NCBI RefSeq assembly: GCF_014235185.1
Contig: NZ_CP060131.1
Span: 1,681,501 to 1,745,500 of the forward strand
DNA: 64,000 bases
Reading direction: 5' to 3'
Source: Pseudonocardia petroleophila
GTDB lineage: Bacteria > Actinomycetota > Actinomycetes > Mycobacteriales > Pseudonocardiaceae
In this document: one piece after another, positions 57,120-64,000 of the stretch
Position numbering within the stretch: the stretch's first letter is position 1
How the letters are laid out: the number at the start of each line of letters is the position of its first letter
Position numbers and translations under genes: made by a program
Notes under the pieces: model-generated
The model's database searches: none
What the model was told of the DNA's origin: nothing
Seen by the model: the letters and a program-made list of their open reading frames with translations, nothing else

Positions 57120-59686
57120 TAGCGGGACCCCGGCGGACGGACCGGGGGTCGGCCCGGCCGCGGCGGGACGGAACCGGGCGGGACCGGGACGTCCGGACGC
57201 CGCACCACCGGGGGCGGGCCGGACGGCTCGGACGGGGCGGACGGGGCGGGTCGGTTCCGGCCAGTGGCTGGGCCAGCCGGGATCGGTCCGTTCGGTGCGG
57301 GAAGGGGATGCGGGGTGAGCGCGGGAACCGGGAGCGTCCGGTCCCCCGCCGTCGTCGCCGTCTCCCCCGCGCCGGTCCGGGATGGGGTCGTCGGGGGCGG
57401 CCGCGTCCCCGGCCGGTCGGCCGGCAGCGCGGTCTCCGCGGTGTCCGGGATCGTCTCCGGGGAGCCCGGCCGCGGCGGCCGGGGCGTGTTCCGGCCCGGC
57501 TCCGAGCGGATCCGCCGCAGGATCCGGCGTGCCGCCAGCACCACGAGCAGCACTCCCGCGGTCCCCGTCAGCCACAGGGTGATCGTGCCGTAGGCGGTGG
57601 AGCGCACCTGCAGGCGGCTCGGTGACCCCAGCAGACCGCCGTCGATCGAGCGGACGGTGGCGTCGACGGTGAACACCCCCGACCGCTGGACCTCCGCGCT
57701 GGCCTGGATCTGCCGGCGCCCGAACGGGGGCACCTCGACGACCGGGATCGGTGCGACCCGCAGCCCTGAGGTGCTGGACACCTCGACGCGCACCCGCATG
57801 GTCACCGGGAGCCCGTTGGCCACCGTGAGCAGCAGCGGGGACGTCGAGGTGCCGAGGGAGAACGGGCTCGGGGGCTCGAGCACCGCGACGGCGCCCCGGA
57901 GCTCGGCGACGCGGTCGGCCAGCGCGTCGGCGGCCTCCGTCGCCTGCTCGGGGCTGCCCCGCCACGCGGCCGAGGCCGGGCGGACGGCGCCGAGGACCAG
58001 GGGGTCGAAGAGGTCGTCCGGGTCGACCCCCAGCTCGTCGTCGACGACGGAGGAGTCGAGGTCGGCGATGTCGTCGAGCACCGGGCCGATGGCCGCGACG
58101 GCGGCCGGGGCGACCTCGCGGGCCCCGGCGTCGATCGGGTAGTCCAGCGTGCGCTCGGCCGTGGAGGTGGGTGTGGCCAGCGCCGAGCCGAGGCCGCGCG
58201 GGCTGAGGAACCCCGCGTCGACCAGCGTGCCGAACCCGTCCAGCAGGGCCCGGGCGGCGCCGCCGTCGAGGTCCCAGCGGTGCGGCGGGGCGATCACCAG
58301 CGGACCCCCGGTCGGCGCCTCCTCGACGGCCCGGAACGCCACGGTGCCGAGCACGTCCTGACCGGAGAGCGGTCCGCCGGCCGTGGTGGCCGCGGCCGCC
58401 CCGCCGCGGCCGGGGACCGCGGTGGTGCTCGTGCTGCGGCCGCCCGCGGCCAGCGTCACCAGCGGGTCGGTGACGACGGCGGTGACGGCGGGCCCGGCCG
58501 TCGCGACGGGCACCGTGCCGGCGGACTCGGCCTGCGCGGGCAGGTCGAGCCCGTCGGCGGAGAGCACCAGCGACCGCACGTCGCCCTCGGTGAACGCGGC
58601 CAGCCCGGCCTCGTCGACGACGCCGTCGGCCGGCCAGGCCGTGCCCTCGAGCACGGGCGTGCCGAGCAGGTCGGCGACGAGCCCGCGCCCGGCGGTGACG
58701 GCCCCGACGGCGCTGCCCGCGAGGTCGCCCCGGGCCAGCGCGACGACGTCGGCGTCGGCGAACGGGAGCGCGAGCACGCACATCCCGCGCGCGGCCTCGG
58801 CGAACGCGGCGAGCCACGCCCCCGCGGCCTCCGCGCCGCGCCCCGGGACGAGCGAGCCGTCGGCGGCGGGGACGACGTAGCCCTGGCTCATCCCCTGGGC
58901 GGTCTGCAGGAGGTCGGCGTCGGTGACCACGCAGGTGGCCGTGCGGACCGGGGACCCGGCGGGGGCGGCCTCGGCGAGCGCGGTGACGAGCCCGCCGAGC
59001 CGACCGGTGGGTGCGAAGGAGTCGGCGAGGGAGTCGTCGGTGAGCCGGACGGGCTCGCCGGGCGCCGTCGTCAGCCGCCGCGGGACGTCGACGACGGGGT
59101 AAAGGAGGGAGAACGGGGTGGCGGCCGTGGGCGGGGTGCCCGCGTCGGCGACGTCGGGCAGACCCACCACCGGCAGCAGCATCCGCACCGCGGCGAGCCG
59201 GGCGCGGTCGCCGTCGCCGGGCACGCCGTTGACGTTGACGAGCAGCTCGTAGACGCCGGTCGCCGCCAGCGCCAGCGTGGTCTCGGGGGCCCCGCGCAGC
59301 GGCACCGTCAGCCGGACGGGCACCTGCTCGCCCACGCCGAGCGCGTCGGGGAGCTCCTGGAACTGCGGCGCGATCGAGTCGGTCGGGGCGTCGCCCTCCA
59401 GCGCGTCGCGCACCGCGCCCTCGGAGGTGAGCGGCTGGCCGCGCTGCAGGCGCACCCCGATGTCGGTGACGGTCTCGTCGCCGGTGTTCGTGAGCGTGCC
59501 CGTCACGGTGAGGACGGTCGGGCCGGACCCGGTCACGACCCGCGGGGCGAGCTCGTCGAGGACGAGGGTGAGGGCACCGGGCGCCGGGACCGGGGCAGGC
59601 TGGCGGGGTGCCGCGAGCGCCGCACCCGTGGCCGGGCCGACGAGCAGCACGACGATGATCGCGACCAGGGCCGCGACCGGTCTCAC
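57119..59686 (-). CDS. DUF6049 secreted/membrane protein
   Basis: An 855-residue envelope protein. An N-terminal signal sequence ([25 protein letters not shown]) starts at the very first codon, a large extracytoplasmic region follows ([39 protein letters not shown], a beta-sandwich-like start), a single C-terminal membrane helix ([21 protein letters not shown]) and a Pro-rich cytoplasmic tail of about 130 residues. The order Nudix-DUF6049-MurJ is the same as in mycobacteria (Rv3908-Rv3909-Rv3910). Function unknown; probably cell-wall related. The GTG at 59686 overlaps the Nudix stop (GTGA). Confidence 0.88.
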   Translation of the reverse strand: MRPVAALVAIIVVLLVGPATGAALAAPRQPAPVPAPGALTLVLDELAPRVVTGSGPTVLTVTGTLTNTGDETVTDIGVRLQRGQPLTSEGAVRDALEGDAPTDSIAPQFQELPDALGVGEQVPVRLTVPLRGAPETTLALAATGVYELLVNVNGVPGDGDRARLAAVRMLLPVVGLPDVADAGTPPTAATPFSLLYPVVDVPRRLTTAPGEPVRLTDDSLADSFAPTGRLGGLVTALAEAAPAGSPVRTATCVVTDADLLQTAQGMSQGYVVPAADGSLVPGRGAEAAGAWLAAFAEAARGMCVLALPFADADVVALARGDLAGSAVGAVTAGRGLVADLLGTPVLEGTAWPADGVVDEAGLAAFTEGDVRSLVLSADGLDLPAQAESAGTVPVATAGPAVTAVVTDPLVTLAAGGRSTSTTAVPGRGGAAAATTAGGPLSGQDVLGTVAFRAVEEAPTGGPLVIAPPHRWDLDGGAARALLDGFGTLVDAGFLSPRGLGSALATPTSTAERTLDYPIDAGAREVAPAAVAAIGPVLDDIADLDSSVVDDELGVDPDDLFDPLVLGAVRPASAAWRGSPEQATEAADALADRVAELRGAVAVLEPPSPFSLGTSTSPLLLTVANGLPVTMRVRVEVSSTSGLRVAPIPVVEVPPFGRRQIQASAEVQRSGVFTVDATVRSIDGGLLGSPSRLQVRSTAYGTITLWLTGTAGVLLVVLAARRILRRIRSEPGRNTPRPPRPGSPETIPDTAETALPADRPGTRPPPTTPSRTGAGETATTAGDRTLPVPALTPHPLPAPNGPIPAGPATGRNRPAPSAPSEPSGPPPVVRRPDVPVPPGSVPPRPGRPPVRPPGSR

Positions 59687-60177
59687 GCCGAATCCTCCAG
59701 CAGCTCGGTGGCCCGCCGGATCAGCCGTCGTTCGTCGGCGTAGGCGAGCCGCGACTCGAGCTCCCGCAGCGGCACCCATGCCACCTCGGAGACCTCGACG
59801 TCGGAGTCGGACAGCTCGCCGCCCAGGGCGCGCATGAGGAAGTGGTGCACGGTCTTGTGCACGCGGCGGTCCTCCGCGACGAACCAGAAGTCGATGGTGC
59901 CCAGGGGTGCGACCACGGTGCCGATGATGCCGGTCTCCTCCTCGACCTCGCGCACCGCGGCCTGCTCCGCGGTCTCACCGGCCTCGATGTGGCCCTTGGG
60001 GAGCGACCAGAGCAGCCGTCCGCGCCGGTCGAGGCGTCCGATCACGGCGGCCGTGCCGGAGGCGTGGTCGACGACGAGGCCGCCCGCCGACGTCTCGTCG
60101 ACCGTGCGCAGCCGGCGTCGTCGGTCCGGTGGGCCACCCGCGCGGCGCCCACCCGAGCGACCGCGGGATGTGGACAT
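59683..60177 (-). CDS. Nudix hydrolase (MutT4-like)
   Basis: A 164-residue Nudix hydrolase that cleaves a nucleoside diphosphate linked to another moiety. The complete Nudix box [23 protein letters not shown] (about residues 75-97, given here as its key residues G, E, REVEEE, G) is present. The N-terminal 35 residues are Arg-rich and disordered. The ATG at 60177 is chosen as the first start after the divergent promoter; no ribosome binding site is seen, so translation may be leaderless. It heads the DUF6049-murJ-pseudokinase operon and is divergent from cca, as mutT4 is from pcnA in mycobacteria. Confidence 0.9.
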   Translation of the reverse strand: MSTSRGRSGGRRAGGPPDRRRRLRTVDETSAGGLVVDHASGTAAVIGRLDRRGRLLWSLPKGHIEAGETAEQAAVREVEEETGIIGTVVAPLGTIDFWFVAEDRRVHKTVHHFLMRALGGELSDSDVEVSEVAWVPLRELESRLAYADERRLIRRATELLEDSA

Positions 60178-60273
60178 GTGGCGATGGTAACGAGCCGATC
60201 GCGAAGGCACCGGGGACGCGCGGGCCGGTGTCCCGGCGCGTGACCCCGCCGAGGCCACCTAGACTGACCGGTC

Positions 60274-61701
60274 GTGCCTCCCACCGACCTCCTCCGCGCG
60301 CAGCACAATGCGCTCGTGGACCTCGTGCCGATCCCGCCGGTGGCCGACGAGCTGGCCGAGCGGTTCGCCGCGGCCGGTCACCGGCTCTACCTCGTCGGCG
60401 GCAGCGTGCGCGACGCCCTGCTCGGCCGGGGGGTCAACGACCTCGACTTCACCACCGACGCCCGCCCCGACGACGTGCTCGCCGCGCTCGCCGGCTGGGC
60501 CGACGCCGTGTGGGACACCGGGATCGCGTTCGGCACCGTCGGGGCGCGCCGCAAGGGCCAGACCGTCGAGATCACGACGTTCCGCGCCGACAGCTACGAC
60601 GGCGTCACCCGCAACCCGGTCGTCGCCTTCGGCGAGTCGATCGACGACGACCTGGTCCGCCGCGACTTCTCGGTCAACGCCATGGCCGTCGAGCTGACGG
60701 GCGAGCGCACGTTCGTCGACCCGCACTCCGGCCTCGCCGCGCTGCACGCCGGCACGCTCGACACCCCGGCCACCCCGGAGGAGTCGTTCTCCGACGACCC
60801 GCTGCGGATGCTGCGCGCCGCCCGCTTCGTCTCCCAGCTCGGGCTCACCCCCGCGCCCCGGGTCGTCGCCGCGATGACGGCGATGGCGGGCGAGCTGTCG
60901 CGGATCACCGCGGAGCGCGTGCAGGCCGAGCTGTCCAAGCTGCTCCTCGGCGCCCACCCGCGGCGGGCGATCGAGCTGCTCGTCGACACCGGGCTGGCCG
61001 AGATCGTGCTGCCCGAGGTGCCCGCGATGCGGCTCGCCGTCGACGAGCACATGCAGCACAAGGACGTCTACGTCCACTCGCTCGTCGTGCTGGAGCAGGC
61101 GATCGACCGCGAGACCGACGGGCCCGACCTCGTCCTGCGCCTCGCCGCGCTGCTGCACGACATCGGCAAGCCCGCCACCCGGCGCAAGGAGCCCGACGGG
61201 CGGGTCAGCTTCCACCACCACGAGGTCGTCGGCGCGAAGATGACGCGGCGGCGGCTGCGCGAGCTGCGCTACCCGAAGTCGGTCGTCGACGAGGTGGCAC
61301 AGCTGGTGTTCCTGCACCTGCGCTTCCACGGCTACGGCAACGGGGCGTGGACCGACTCCGCGGTGCGCCGCTACGTCACCGACGCCGGTCCGCTGCTGGA
61401 CCGCCTGCACCGGCTGGTGCGCAGCGACTGCACCACCCGCAACCGCCGCCGGGCCGCCGCGCTGCAGCGCAGCTACGACGGGCTGGAGGAGCGGATCGCG
61501 GCACTGCGGGAGCAGGAGGAGCTCGACGCCATCCGGCCCGACCTCGACGGCAACGCGATCATGGAGATCCTCGGCGTCCCCGCGGGTCCGCTGGTGGGCC
61601 GGGCCTACAAGCACCTGCTCGCGGTGCGCATGGAGCAGGGCCCGCTCACGCGCGACGAGGCGGAGGCGGAGCTGCGGCGGTGGGCGGCCGAGAACGTCTG
61701 A
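60274..61701 (+). CDS. cca: CCA tRNA nucleotidyltransferase
   Basis: A 475-residue class II nucleotidyltransferase that adds or repairs the 3' CCA of tRNAs. Head: HRLYLVGGSVRDALLGRGVNDLDFTTDARPDD with the DxD metal site. Motif C/D: RRDFSVNAMAVEL and DDPLRMLRAARFVSQLGL. Then an HD domain (VLRLAALLHDIGKPATR...SFHHHEVVGA), as in many bacterial CCA enzymes. GTG start. Needed here at least for tRNA-Ile at 25434, which lacks an encoded CCA. Confidence 0.96.
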   Translation: MPPTDLLRAQHNALVDLVPIPPVADELAERFAAAGHRLYLVGGSVRDALLGRGVNDLDFTTDARPDDVLAALAGWADAVWDTGIAFGTVGARRKGQTVEITTFRADSYDGVTRNPVVAFGESIDDDLVRRDFSVNAMAVELTGERTFVDPHSGLAALHAGTLDTPATPEESFSDDPLRMLRAARFVSQLGLTPAPRVVAAMTAMAGELSRITAERVQAELSKLLLGAHPRRAIELLVDTGLAEIVLPEVPAMRLAVDEHMQHKDVYVHSLVVLEQAIDRETDGPDLVLRLAALLHDIGKPATRRKEPDGRVSFHHHEVVGAKMTRRRLRELRYPKSVVDEVAQLVFLHLRFHGYGNGAWTDSAVRRYVTDAGPLLDRLHRLVRSDCTTRNRRRAAALQRSYDGLEERIAALREQEELDAIRPDLDGNAIMEILGVPAGPLVGRAYKHLLAVRMEQGPLTRDEAEAELRRWAAENV

Positions 61702-61707
61702 GCGGGC

Positions 61708-63006
61708 CTACTGCAGCGCGGGCCGGCGTCGCCGCAACTGCTGGTCGTGCGCCAGCAGTCCGGCGACGTAGAGCAGCGCCGCCCCGGTAAGCAGCAGCGG
61801 CGCACGGCCGTCGGGCGGGCTGAGCAGCGCCGTCGCCGCGACCGCCAGCACGTAGCCGACGTTGAACACGATGTCGTAGAGCGCGAACACCCGTCCCAGC
61901 ACGCCGTCGCCCGCCTCGCCCTGCACCGCGGCGTCGGTGCACAGCTTCACGACCTGCCCGGTCAGGCCGATCACGAACGCCGCCACCATGACGGCGGGCA
62001 GGCTGAGGAACGCGGCGAGCGACAGCTGCGTGACGGTGGCGACGACGAGCGCGGTCCGCACCGTCCGCGCCCGGCCGATCCGCCGGATCGACCACGGGGC
62101 CACCAGCGCCGCGACCCCCAGCCCGGCCGCCGCGAGCACGACGGCCTCCCCCAGCCCGGCGAACCCGGCCCGCAGGACGCCCTGGTCGGTGAAGGCGTAG
62201 CGGAACAGCAGCAGGGTCGTGAGCGTGTTGACGCCGAAGGCCAACCGGTGCGCGGCGAGCGCGGCGAACGAGGCCGCGACCGTCGGGGTGGCCGCGACGG
62301 CCCGTGCCCCGTCGGCGAACCCCCTGGCGACGGCGGCCGCGGTGGTGCGCTCCCCGCCGGTCGTGCCGTCCGGGCCGAGCCGGCCGCGCCCGAACCCGGC
62401 GGCGAACACCGCGGCCAGCGCCGACCCGAGCACCGCGATCGCGACCGTGGCCGCCGAGCCCGCGTCGTCGGCGCCGAACAGCGCGCGCAGCCCCACCGCG
62501 CTCACCCCGCCGAGCGCCGAGACCGCCGCCCCGGCCGTGACGGCGAGCGTGTTGGCCTCGACCAGGTGCCGGCGCGGCACCACGTGCGGCAGGGCCGTCG
62601 ACAGGCCGGCGAGCACGAACCGCGCCACCCCGGCCACCGACAGCGCGGCCACGTACAGCCCGGGCCCGGTGACCCCGCCCAGCACCACCGCGGCGACGAC
62701 GAGCACGAGCGCCCCGCGCAGCAGGTTGGCGTACAGCAGGACCCGGCGGCGGTCCCAGCGGTCGAGCAGGGCGCCCGCGAACGGTCCGATCAGCGAGTAC
62801 GGCAGCAGCAGCACCGCGAGCCCCGCGGCGACGGCGAGCGGATCGGCCTGCCGCTCCGGGTTGAACAGCAGCGCACCGCCGAGTGCGGCCTGGAACAGCC
62901 CGTCGCCCCACTGGGCCGTGAACCGCAGCCCCAGCAGGCGGGCGAAGCCGGGCGTGGCGACGAGGCCGGCGAACCCGAGCCGGTCCTCGGGCGGGGTCGT
63001 CGGCAC
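61708..63006 (-). CDS. MFS transporter
   Basis: A 432-residue major facilitator superfamily protein with about 12 membrane helices. The family loop motif is seen as GPFAGALLDRWDRRRVLLYANLLRG between helices 2 and 3. Further helices include GPGLYVAALSVAGVARFVLAG, TVAIAVLGSALAAVFAAGFG and LLLTGAALLYVAGLLAHDQQ. It resembles drug- or metabolite-efflux MFS proteins of actinobacteria; the substrate cannot be told. GTG start. It converges on cca with a 6-bp gap and is divergent from yqgE. Confidence 0.9.
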   Translation of the reverse strand: MPTTPPEDRLGFAGLVATPGFARLLGLRFTAQWGDGLFQAALGGALLFNPERQADPLAVAAGLAVLLLPYSLIGPFAGALLDRWDRRRVLLYANLLRGALVLVVAAVVLGGVTGPGLYVAALSVAGVARFVLAGLSTALPHVVPRRHLVEANTLAVTAGAAVSALGGVSAVGLRALFGADDAGSAATVAIAVLGSALAAVFAAGFGRGRLGPDGTTGGERTTAAAVARGFADGARAVAATPTVAASFAALAAHRLAFGVNTLTTLLLFRYAFTDQGVLRAGFAGLGEAVVLAAAGLGVAALVAPWSIRRIGRARTVRTALVVATVTQLSLAAFLSLPAVMVAAFVIGLTGQVVKLCTDAAVQGEAGDGVLGRVFALYDIVFNVGYVLAVAATALLSPPDGRAPLLLTGAALLYVAGLLAHDQQLRRRRPALQ

Positions 63007-63064
63007 GGGGGAAGGCTACGCACCGGGGAGGCTGGACAGGGGTCGCAGGTGCGACGATGGGCGC

Positions 63065-63652
63065 GTGGTGGACGACCGTGCCCCAGACCCGACCGGAGTC
63101 GCGCCCGGCATGCTGCTCGTCGCCGCGCCGGGGCTGACCGACCCGAACTTCAAGCGCACCGTCGTCTACGTCATCGAGCACCGCGAGCAGGGCAGCCTCG
63201 GCGTCGTGCTGAACCGGCCGAGCGAGGTCACCGTCCACGACGTCCTCCCGTCGTGGGCCCCGCTGTCGTCGACGCCGCAGGCGGTGTTCGTCGGGGGGCC
63301 GGTGGAGTCGGAGACGGCGCTGTGCCTGGCCGCGCTGCGCACCGGGCAGACCGTCGAGGGGGTGCACGGGCTCGTCGCCGTCCGCGGCCCGGTGGCGCTG
63401 GTCGACCTCGACGGCGACCCCCGCGCACTCGCCCCCCGGCTGCGCGGGCTGCGGGTGTTCGCCGGCTACTCCGGCTGGGACGCCCGCCAGCTCGCCGGGG
63501 AGATCGAGCGCGGCGACTGGATCGTCGTGCCCGCCCTGCCCGACGACGTCGTCGCCGGGCACGGTCCCGAGCTGTGGGCCCGCGTGCTGCGCCGCCAGGG
63601 GGTCCCGGTCGCGCTGCTGGCCACGTTCCCGGACGACGTGAAGCTCAACTGA
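63065..63652 (+). CDS. UPF0301 / YqgE-AlgH family protein
   Basis: A 195-residue DUF179 protein. Seen: GMLLVAAPGLTDPNFKRTVVYVIEHREQGSLGVVLNRPSE, VFVGGPVESETALCLAAL and LRVFAGYSGWDARQLAGEIERGDWIV, the family's three hallmark blocks. The biochemical role is not established; AlgH in Pseudomonas affects alginate regulation. Two successive GTG codons (63065, 63068) can serve as start; no strong ribosome binding site is seen. Confidence 0.93.
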   Translation: MVDDRAPDPTGVAPGMLLVAAPGLTDPNFKRTVVYVIEHREQGSLGVVLNRPSEVTVHDVLPSWAPLSSTPQAVFVGGPVESETALCLAALRTGQTVEGVHGLVAVRGPVALVDLDGDPRALAPRLRGLRVFAGYSGWDARQLAGEIERGDWIVVPALPDDVVAGHGPELWARVLRRQGVPVALLATFPDDVKLN

Positions 63653-63692
63653 CCGCCGCGCGGCCGCCGGCCGGGCGCGCCAGGATGGACCC

Positions 63693-64000
63693 GTGCCCCG
63701 ACCCCGCCCCGAACCCGCAGGCCCCGGCCAGGAGTCCGTCTGGGACTACCCGCGCCCGCCCCGCGCCGAGCCCGACCACCGACGCGCCGTGCTGCGCCAC
63801 GGCGGCGTGGTCGTCGCCGACACCACCGACCTCGTCCGGGTGCTGGAGACCAGCCACCCGCCGACGTTCTACCTGCCGCGCACCGCGTTCGGCGCGTTCC
63901 TGACGCCGGTCGAGAAGACCACGTTCTGCGAGTGGAAGGGCGTCGCCCGCTACGTCGACGTCGTGGTGCCCGGCGCGGAGCCGCTGCGCGAGGTCGGCTG
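63693..64000 (+). CDS. DUF427 family protein, N-terminal part (cut by window end)
   Basis: The first 102 codons of a DUF427 gene run off the window. Seen: SVWDYPRPPRAEPDHRRAVL, VVVADTTDLVRVLETSHPPT-type FYLPRTAF and FCEWKGVARYVDVVV, the signature blocks of this short beta-rich family. GTG start 40 bp after yqgE, same direction, so the two may be co-transcribed. Function unknown. Confidence 0.88.
   Translation, partial: MPRPRPEPAGPGQESVWDYPRPPRAEPDHRRAVLRHGGVVVADTTDLVRVLETSHPPTFYLPRTAFGAFLTPVEKTTFCEWKGVARYVDVVVPGAEPLREVG

Noticed and set aside
56300..57120. Pro/Gln repeat DNA in murJ as a possible separate gene or mobile repeat
   Set aside because: The frame is continuous with the flippase and its start overlaps the DUF6049 stop, so it is the N-terminal tail of MurJ.

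Overview
The window is chromosomal DNA of a very high-GC actinobacterium. Gene content and synteny point to a member of the Pseudonocardiales close to Pseudonocardia: the order rpmH / dnaA / dnaN / gnd / recF / dciA / gyrB / gyrA, an actinobacterial parAB block with GTTTCACGTGAAAC-type parS sites, WhiB and DUF2637 proteins, and a mycobacterial-type cwlM-trxA-trxB-sigM-murJ-DUF6049 locus. The genus call is inference from gene order, not from a database match.

Region by region. (1) 1-9.3 kb is a catabolic cluster: acyl-CoA dehydrogenase (truncated by the window edge), CaiB-type CoA transferase, 3-hydroxyacyl-CoA dehydrogenase, GMC oxidoreductase, extradiol (VOC) dioxygenase, flavin reductase, FadR-type GntR regulator, HpaB-type two-component flavin hydroxylase and a divergent meta-cleavage-product hydrolase. 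Together they could hydroxylate a phenolic ring, open it by meta cleavage, hydrolyse the product and feed acyl-CoA chemistry. (2) 9.4-25.2 kb is an integrated mobilizable element beside the 3' end of a tRNA-Ala gene. It carries a MobF relaxase-helicase, a VirD4-like coupling protein, DUF2637 and DUF4913 proteins, a WhiB-HTH protein, an excisionase-like protein, a divergent GntR-HAD-phosphotransferase operon and a tyrosine integrase. No T4SS ATPase (VirB4) or Rep protein is visible. (3) 25.2-38 kb is the chromosomal replication block: tRNA-Ala, a 37-aa DLW-39 protein, tRNA-Ile, DUF3566, gyrA, gyrB, dciA, recF, gnd, dnaN, oriC and dnaA, all transcribed leftward. (4) 38.1-43.5 kb is rpmH-rnpA-yidD-yidC-jag-rsmG-parA-parB, transcribed rightward. 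(5) 43.5-45.2 kb is a gene-poor, low-complexity stretch bounded by parS sites. (6) 45.2-64 kb holds ddl, an aminotransferase, a GNAT protein, cwlM, trxA, trxB, the sigM/anti-sigma pair, a pseudokinase, murJ, DUF6049, a Nudix gene, the CCA-adding enzyme, an MFS transporter, YqgE and the start of a DUF427 gene.

The most striking observation is inside the mobile element. The stretch 22.85-23.22 kb is a diverged copy of the host's own dnaA-dnaN intergenic origin (35.46-35.82 kb), with a palindromic parS-like site next to it. Three blocks align in inverted orientation (31/33, 19/19 and 26/30 identical bases). The spacing between two of them is exactly conserved (32 nt), and both copies keep an ATGACA-N18-TACGGT promoter. 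In the chromosome this promoter precedes dnaN; in the element it precedes a 60-aa single-span membrane protein. A mobile element carrying a mimic of the host's origin and partition site about 12.5 kb from the real oriC suggests replication or segregation by host DnaA/ParB, or interference with them. Function is untested.
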